From the IMG/VR virus record IMGVR_UViG_3300024265_000049, positions 1-63,004 of that record: DNA of 63,004 nt. One strand, 5' to 3'. The translations under genes were made by a program, and so were the position numbers. The notes beneath the pieces are model-generated. The model had not been told where the DNA came from, searched no databases, and saw only the letters and a list, made by a program, of their open reading frames with translations. Each line of letters begins with the position of its first letter. Positions within the stretch are counted from its first letter, which is position 1. Positions 57,356-63,004 of this stretch are shown piece after piece. This DNA is from a virus.

Positions 57356-58273
57356 AGTAGCCAACACGGTGCCGTGAGCAATGGTATTGTTCGTCGTAGT
57401 GACAGCTCGGGCAATTAAGCCTTCGCCAGACGCCCCAGCAACTATGATATTGAGCGACGGCCTATCCCAACTCCACTCTTTCCCATTGGCTACCTCGTGA
57501 TTCGGAGTCATGTCCGAAAGGGACGATGCACCAGGGGCAGCTGGCAATGGTTCGCCAGCAGGAACATAAGTCCACCCCAAGGCACTATGCTTCAGAATTT
57601 GCAGGTCGAATCCTGAGTCGTTGGCGCCCCCGAACGCCTGAGCCGCCAGGCTAGTCAAGGTGAAATCAGTAGCCCCTCGGTCGTACCACGTTGCTAACCC
57701 GAAATTCATCAGCAAGTCTGGCCCCGAAAGTTGGGAGATCGTAAGTTCGCCGTTCCACCGTTTCAAAGTTGAATAGTAGGTACCAGCTGCCGCGGCATCG
57801 CTGACTATCAGGTCCTCGGTATCTGCCGGAGTGCTGACTGCTCCAAGTATTGATGTACCCGTGACTCGAACAGTCGTATCGCCACCGCCAGCCCCTGCCG
57901 CTTGTACCAGAAAGAAACGCGAGCCGTGAGCGACGTTTGCACTCCCAAAATTGACACTCGGGTTAAAGTCATTGTCGGACAATCCGAACTCGTATGATCC
58001 GATAATGAAGGTCGTTCCACTGCTACCAGTTACAATTCCTACAGCCAGGCTGTCGTGAGTAACCGAGCCGCCGTGTAGGCTCCAGGTATCGGTGGCTGTG
58101 CAGATGGCCGCCGGGTCAGGCGCACCCAAGAGTACGTAAACTTCGCCAACGGTGCATTCCGCAGGAAGCACAGTGCCCCTGCGGTGAGATTTGCCGGCCG
58201 CGTAAATCAGGCCACTGCAAACTGCAAGAACGGCAATGAGTCCGCCAACTATTGATTTTCTGCGTTTAGTCAT
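57341..58273 (-). CDS. Secreted/anchored fibre-like protein
   Basis: 310 residues from the ATG at 58273. Signal or anchor segment KSIVGGLIAVLAVCSGLIYAA, then a long beta- and Gly/Ser/Thr-rich part typical of tail-fibre or surface adhesin proteins. Last gene of the minus tail transcript. The N-terminal signal is unusual for a fibre; it may act at the host surface. Confidence 0.55.
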   Translation of the reverse strand: MTKRRKSIVGGLIAVLAVCSGLIYAAGKSHRRGTVLPAECTVGEVYVLLGAPDPAAICTATDTWSLHGGSVTHDSLAVGIVTGSSGTTFIIGSYEFGLSDNDFNPSVNFGSANVAHGSRFFLVQAAGAGGGDTTVRVTGTSILGAVSTPADTEDLIVSDAAAAGTYYSTLKRWNGELTISQLSGPDLLMNFGLATWYDRGATDFTLTSLAAQAFGGANDSGFDLQILKHSALGWTYVPAGEPLPAAPGASSLSDMTPNHEVANGKEWSWDRPSLNIIVAGASGEGLIARAVTTTNNTIAHGTVLATLVPQ

Positions 58274-58310
58274 AATTGAGTCACCTATCTGCAATCGTGT
58301 GGATATCGAA

Positions 58311-59858
58311 TCAGGCTATGTCCGTGCCGACTGAAACATCTAGCCAGTCGGGCGCCGTACCGGGAGACAAAGTCGAGGACACGGTAAATACCAGGCCCGA
58401 CAAGGGAGGGATTTCCAGTATCTCAGGAAACCCTACGGCCAGCCTTGAAGTCGCGTCCCAATCATACCCGGGAAGGACCCCTGACGGAAAAATACTGGTC
58501 AAGGTCCCGTCCCCTTCCTCTATTTCCACCTCTATTTCAACCCTTCCCGAGGTTGGTGTAGGAGTAAATCCAGACGGCAAAACGGGAACAAATAGCGCCA
58601 TCTTGTCCGGTCTAATAAACGCCGTTCGGGTCGATAGGTTGGGGACGCCCGCAGTATCGCCATCGCTTGCCGCAATGAAAACATGAATCAGCGGCTTACC
58701 AGCCTCCCATGGCCTATGATCCGTCCGGTCAGTCTCTACGCTTCCAGCTATGACAATCTCGGCTATTCTAAGAGATCCCACTTGGGGAGTCGAACCATCT
58801 GCCGTGTCGTCCACTGACCCGTCAGGCAGCACCCAAACCGTGTGAGTTCCGTCACCTGGAAAGGAACCACTGTTCTCGGTCTTGTTAGTATTGAGCCTTG
58901 CGTGAGCAATTGCCGCGACCCCTACCGGAGCAACGGTGTAGTCCAGTCCCGAAGTCACGACATCGAAGAACTTCGGAGTCGCATCCACAAGCTCGGTATG
59001 CTGCGGCGCAAGAGCATCAGCGTCAGCAAAGCGAATGCCCCAGCCCGTGGCGATCGAGCCTTCAGGTGCTACGTCGAAGTCGACAGGAAACACCGGAGTG
59101 CCGGTTACCTTGTCGGATTTTGAAACCAGCCGGCCGGTTGCAGTGAGAACTGTCCGGAATCCGTAGGCTTCGCCAGCTATCAGCGCCGAGGCTGACTTGT
59201 CCAGATTGTCCAGTATTTCGTCGCCGAACGATGCCCCACCGAGCTCCTGGAAAGGCTTGCCGGCCGTATACCAACTGTAGAGCGGCCAGCGAAGCGTAGA
59301 GCCTGCGCCAGTACCCGAAACTGAGATTGCCGCGTCACGGGACAGCACGGCCGTTCCTACGCCTTGCACTACGCCGCGAAGGATCCCCGGGGTATGTGCC
59401 CAGATGCCACCTGGAAGGGCTTGGGTGCGCTGGAAATCCCAGCCTATTTTCAAATCTACCCCGACCTCTTGCGCACCAGCGGGCAAATTCACCCTGACGT
59501 TCATCAGATGCTTGGAATCTGTCGGCAAATCTGGAAGAGATATAGGTACCCCTGTACCTACCGAATTCCATCCCGCAAGCTCGGGGATATCAGGAAACTG
59601 GACCTGAAGCGCAAGAGAATCGAGAATCCCTATTCCTTCTGTCAGCCACTGGCCGCCAGTTGCAGATAGGCGAGCCTGGACAGTTCCTACAATGTTGAAC
59701 GCCGTATCTACAGCCGTGGGTCCAGTTTTCTCAAATCCATTATGCAAGCTCCGTACCGATGCGGCCGTAGGAGTTCCGGGAACAACAGTGCCCAGGTCAA
59801 GGAAAGCCGTCACCAGAGTGTCGGTTTCGTCTCGAATCTCAAGAAGTGGATCTGGCAA
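58311..59858 (-). CDS. Tail fibre/baseplate protein
   Basis: 515 residues from TTG behind CAGGAGAGTCAAA. Beta-rich with many Gly, Pro, Thr; HTVWVLPDGSVDDTADGSTP and VGSLRIAEIVIAG resemble receptor-binding upper-baseplate proteins. Follows the large tail proteins. No exact family recognised. Confidence 0.55.
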   Translation of the reverse strand: MPDPLLEIRDETDTLVTAFLDLGTVVPGTPTAASVRSLHNGFEKTGPTAVDTAFNIVGTVQARLSATGGQWLTEGIGILDSLALQVQFPDIPELAGWNSVGTGVPISLPDLPTDSKHLMNVRVNLPAGAQEVGVDLKIGWDFQRTQALPGGIWAHTPGILRGVVQGVGTAVLSRDAAISVSGTGAGSTLRWPLYSWYTAGKPFQELGGASFGDEILDNLDKSASALIAGEAYGFRTVLTATGRLVSKSDKVTGTPVFPVDFDVAPEGSIATGWGIRFADADALAPQHTELVDATPKFFDVVTSGLDYTVAPVGVAAIAHARLNTNKTENSGSFPGDGTHTVWVLPDGSVDDTADGSTPQVGSLRIAEIVIAGSVETDRTDHRPWEAGKPLIHVFIAASDGDTAGVPNLSTRTAFIRPDKMALFVPVLPSGFTPTPTSGRVEIEVEIEEGDGTLTSIFPSGVLPGYDWDATSRLAVGFPEILEIPPLSGLVFTVSSTLSPGTAPDWLDVSVGTDIA

Positions 59859-59876
59859 TTTGACTCTCCTGTGCTT

Positions 59877-61220
59877 TCAAGCAGCCCGCAAGTCTGCCAC
59901 GACCATGTCCGCATCGAAGGCTACGTCCTCTACCTCTGTGAATGACGCATCGGCCCACGACGTCGCCGTCAGCGGAATTTCGACAAAACCAGAGGTGCCG
60001 TTTTCCGACCCTGACGTCGGCCCCGGCGTGGTCCACACGGGGAACCCGGTGATCGCCGAGCGGCCGAGGTTCCATCCGTAGCCAGCCGCAGAGAGGCCAA
60101 ACCACCTCTGGAAATACACCTCTCCCTCGGAAAGTCCAAAGTCGGTCCACCCACTGGCGGCCAAGTCCACTGCCCCTGTCGTCGTAAAGATCTTGATATC
60201 TCGCACCGGGGACGTCGACGCACCCCCGACAGTCCAATATTTGCCGTCCGCAAGCCCAATGGAGTAAGGGTGATTTATGTGATTCGGCCGGCCTGGGAAA
60301 TCGGAGATAAAGTTATCGCTGAAGCCACCACTGTAGACAATCCGATGGAATGTCGTGCTGTTTACCGGCATTACTGCATCCAGGGCAAAGAACTCTGCGC
60401 CGAAGTCAATCTGGCCAATAAAGGTCTCGTCGACGGCAATCGTCTGGCTCGAGAGGTCGCCGGGGAACGTAACGACCTGCGTACGCGTCCTGAGCTCGTA
60501 CGAAACCATCATCCAGAGTTTGCTGTCGAAGTAGTCCCAGCCGACCAACCGCTCGCCGCCGGTTCCCGGCACGAAGCCAGGATCGAAAAGGCGAGAAGTC
60601 GACACCCCTGTGTCGATGTTAATCACGTTCATCGTGTAAATGTCGGGAGCGACCGACGTGTCCTCCATCGCAATCATGATGGACCCGTCAGGAAGTCCGG
60701 GGATTCCCGTGACAGCCCGGGCGCGAAGCAGCGCGCGTCGGCCAGTATCGCCACCCCCGGCAGCGCCAGAACTATGGCCCTCAATCACCACTCCGGTATG
60801 CAACGTTTCGATATGCTTACCATCGCCGCTGAACGATGCAACGTCCACCGTCAAAGTGCCGGCAACGCGAGTGATCATCCTAATCGCAATGAGTGGGGCC
60901 TTAGCCGCCGCTGGCGACGCCGCAGGAATCACGCTCTCCTGGCTCTCAGAGCCCGCTCTACGGCCTTGGATACTTGCCTCTATGGCCAGGGAGCTCCTGC
61001 CGCCCTGTGGCCTTAGAACGGACACAGAGGACCCGGGAGTAGACGAGGACCCGGGAGTCGAGGTAGACACCAGCAATGGGTTGCCGCAGGTCTCGGAGAG
61101 AACAACCTCCCGCTTGTTTCCCACGGGGCGAAGGACCCGGCCCCGGGCTACGCGCTCGTTCAGGGCCATCTGCCGCTGAATGCCCGTTCTCAGGATAGTT
61201 GATGGCCTCATGCGATTCAT
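59877..61220 (-). CDS. Tail tip/fibre protein
   Basis: 447 residues. The N-terminal 110 residues are low-complexity and basic with an STPGS repeat; the rest resembles a beta-propeller-like surface protein (YDSKLWMMVSYELRTRTQVV-type strands with W/Y/G pairs). Likely distal tail or host recognition. Starts 37 bp from the previous stop. Confidence 0.5.
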   Translation of the reverse strand: MNRMRPSTILRTGIQRQMALNERVARGRVLRPVGNKREVVLSETCGNPLLVSTSTPGSSSTPGSSVSVLRPQGGRSSLAIEASIQGRRAGSESQESVIPAASPAAAKAPLIAIRMITRVAGTLTVDVASFSGDGKHIETLHTGVVIEGHSSGAAGGGDTGRRALLRARAVTGIPGLPDGSIMIAMEDTSVAPDIYTMNVINIDTGVSTSRLFDPGFVPGTGGERLVGWDYFDSKLWMMVSYELRTRTQVVTFPGDLSSQTIAVDETFIGQIDFGAEFFALDAVMPVNSTTFHRIVYSGGFSDNFISDFPGRPNHINHPYSIGLADGKYWTVGGASTSPVRDIKIFTTTGAVDLAASGWTDFGLSEGEVYFQRWFGLSAAGYGWNLGRSAITGFPVWTTPGPTSGSENGTSGFVEIPLTATSWADASFTEVEDVAFDADMVVADLRAA

Positions 61221-61256
61221 GGGGAAGAGTATAGCACGGGCCGGAAATTTCCTTAT

Positions 61257-63004
61257 TCAAATCGCCGTCCCTAACTTGATCAGCAATCGCGTAGCCCGTT
61301 GCAACGTCCCAGAATCGTCCCTCTCGTCTACGTGCTCAAGTTCCTCGATCCAGGCGTTTGACGGGAACGGATAGGCATCCGGGTCAATGCCCAGCTCTAC
61401 CGACTCGAGTCTGACTGGATCCAGCACCGCCAGCAGGGCATTCAGCGGCACCGTCAAGGGTACATCAGCAGCTACCAACCGTCGCAACTCAATCTGCGCA
61501 AGCCGATCAGCCTGAGCGGCCGTCTCGACTCCGAAGTCGAAACGAATCGAATCGGTCCATGGTGGCACTACCAGCCCGTCAGGCAAGCACGCAATTCCGC
61601 GAATCTCGATCACGTTTTTCTCAAACTCAGACTCTTCGTTGCAGACTTGAGCAATCGGGAGATGGCTGGTTAATCCTGTTTTAGTAACGGTTGGAAATGG
61701 CTTACCCTCTCCGTTGACTGAGGACATGATTTCCGTATGAGTACCGCCACCCTCGGCGATAAACGGTCTCCGCACCGTCAGAATCGCACGGCCAAACAAG
61801 GACTCCGTCGACGATTCGGTACCATCCCTGTATTGATAATCGTCTCCGTCTGGACGCTCAAAACCGAGATCAGTTTCGACGCGCAAAGTCTCGAAACCTC
61901 CCGACCGGTCATCGGATGTCGGTGTTTCGATATCCAGCAAGCTGATCAGCGTAGTCTGAAAACTCAACCATTCAAGTCTGACAAATTCAACCCCCCAACG
62001 GGCCATGCCGCCAGGCGGGGAAAACACAACCTCAGGGCCGACAATTACACCATCCGGCTCGCCTGGTCCTATCCATAGCTGGTCATCGCCCAGGATCGGC
62101 AGTCCTCCTCCCCTGGTCAACGTGTTGGAGATCACAAAGGCCGCTGTCCAGTCAGGGGGGGAAGTCAAGTCCTGCCGCCATGCTGCCTCGAGCATTCCCC
62201 AACCGCCTTGGCCCTTTTGAATCTTTGCCAGTCGCCCAGTCTTGCCGATTGGCATGGTCAAGTCTTGCCCAGGGTCGGGAGGCCCAAGAGGTGCAAATTC
62301 CGAATCCCTGAAATGCTCCTCTCGGGCATATTCGACGACTACAAAGCGAGGGCTTAGCCATTGGAAAACAGGAGCAGTGTCGTCTTTAGATGGAATCGAT
62401 TCAGTGAAGAAGTAGCCAAACGCTCGGTAACCGCTGAAGGGTAGTCCGTCGAGCGACCCTACGGCCGTCCGATATCTCCACGCTTCGGGATTGTGGAATT
62501 GCCAAACGAATCTCTCTGTAACCTGAGGGCAGCCTAAATAGAACGACTCACGGACAATGATCCGCTCGATCACCTGCTCCACTTCCTGTGGAGCAGGTGC
62601 GGTTACTACATTGATGTCCCCTCCGCCGTCCTGGAACCAGCCGGCGACTGGCACAGTAAAGAAGTCCACCGTTTCGGATTCGACCCTTTCTCGCACTGTC
62701 CAGGCGTCGGACAAGTCGGGAATAATCGGCCGATCTCCTTCGATCGCCAGGCACTGTGGTGTGGTTTCCCAGTCTGTAGCAACCTCGACCCCCGCAACGT
62801 CTACCCTGTCGACCCTAATAGTGACTACGGGCTCCAGGTGTACCGGGGCAGCGTGCCGAGCTGTGATTTCCCCTGAACGCGTCTCTAGGAGCCTGTAGCC
62901 GTAGCTCTCGAGTATCTTGCCGGCCATATCGGGAGCTGACTCACAGTCGACCTCGAGGCGCTTGACCAGCGGCTCGCCGACGGAAGCGTCTATTGCGATC
63001 AGAT
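61257..63004 (-). CDS. Large tail/baseplate protein, C-terminal part (continues at 15-795)
   Basis: Second half (about 556 residues counted to the ATG inside the end overlap) of the roughly 800-residue protein. Beta-rich with VSPNGEGKPFPTV-type turns and a C-terminal segment with LTVPLNALLAVLDPVRLESV. Place after tape-measure-associated genes and before fibre genes suggests the central baseplate hub. Only the 5' part lies at the contig start. Confidence 0.7.
   Translation of the reverse strand, partial: LIAIDASVGEPLVKRLEVDCESAPDMAGKILESYGYRLLETRSGEITARHAAPVHLEPVVTIRVDRVDVAGVEVATDWETTPQCLAIEGDRPIIPDLSDAWTVRERVESETVDFFTVPVAGWFQDGGGDINVVTAPAPQEVEQVIERIIVRESFYLGCPQVTERFVWQFHNPEAWRYRTAVGSLDGLPFSGYRAFGYFFTESIPSKDDTAPVFQWLSPRFVVVEYAREEHFRDSEFAPLGPPDPGQDLTMPIGKTGRLAKIQKGQGGWGMLEAAWRQDLTSPPDWTAAFVISNTLTRGGGLPILGDDQLWIGPGEPDGVIVGPEVVFSPPGGMARWGVEFVRLEWLSFQTTLISLLDIETPTSDDRSGGFETLRVETDLGFERPDGDDYQYRDGTESSTESLFGRAILTVRRPFIAEGGGTHTEIMSSVNGEGKPFPTVTKTGLTSHLPIAQVCNEESEFEKNVIEIRGIACLPDGLVVPPWTDSIRFDFGVETAAQADRLAQIELRRLVAADVPLTVPLNALLAVLDPVRLESVELGIDPDAYPFPSNAWIEELEHVDERDDSGTLQRATRLLIKLGTAI
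62879..63004. repeat. End overlap, copy 2 (circular contig)
   Basis: Identical to 15-140. Confidence 0.9.

Noticed and set aside
1-63004. CRISPR array, integrase/attachment site, diversity-generating retroelement
   Set aside because: No regularly spaced repeats, no recombinase motifs and no reverse transcriptase were seen anywhere in the window.

Overview
This window is one complete (or nearly complete) tailed-phage genome of siphovirus type. Bases 15-140 are repeated exactly at 62879-63004, so the contig closes on itself with a unit of about 62,864 bp. One large tail gene runs across the join. The first 17 bases are an inverted copy of 95-111, probably a fold-back or assembly artefact. The genome is GC-rich and densely packed with ATGA/TGATG stop-start overlaps, and it reads mostly on the minus strand. 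I see no integrase, excisionase or lysogeny repressor module, no DNA polymerase, no RNA polymerase and no CRISPR array. The host cannot be named. Lipoproteins, a signal-anchored beta-rich protein and sigma70-like promoters indicate a bacterium.

Layout along the minus strand, in transcription order: a DNA-modification/packaging entry region (34.4-31.4 kb: small-terminase candidate, Mom-like GNAT protein, lectin-like proteins) ending at a strong terminator. Directly after it lie a sigma70-like promoter with a palindrome in its spacer, two tRNA-like elements and the late operon: large terminase (28.0-30.1), two lipoproteins, a lysis group (lipase, lysozyme-type endolysin, zinc amidase, two membrane proteins), portal (19.3-20.9), a pseudopilin island, HK97-type protease and major capsid protein (14.6-17.4), an initiator-type tRNA, head-tail connectors, tail tube, 1117-residue tape measure, baseplate or fibre proteins through the contig join to 57.3 kb. 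The replication operon (42.3-34.4 kb) starts at its own promoter and encodes an SSB-like protein, primase-helicase, VRR-NUC-type nuclease and an HTH regulator. The early or accessory minus operons (56.0-45.4 kb) carry about 25 small proteins of unknown function, many with zinc ribbons, separated by hairpins and started from promoters of one recognisable family.

The plus strand carries a RecD2-like helicase operon (42.5-45.4), a four-gene operon with a ribbon-helix-helix regulator (56.2-57.3) and isolated moron-like genes embedded in the late operon (0.9-1.9, 9.5-10.0 and 19.0 kb). Several of these share a homologous leader and an extended -10 promoter.

The most unusual stretch is 51.4-52.5 kb. 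Over more than 1 kb it has no convincing gene but is full of stable helices, including a 21-bp long-range helix, a 10-14-bp hairpin and GNRA and sarcin-ricin-like loops. I read it as a large ornate non-coding RNA of the phage GOLLD/ROOL kind or a new class. Other points of note are a phage initiator tRNA, a tRNA with a 6-nt anticodon loop, a pseudopilin gene between portal and protease, gene fragments duplicated into chimeras, and a 22-bp inverted repeat forming a 109-nt stem-loop.
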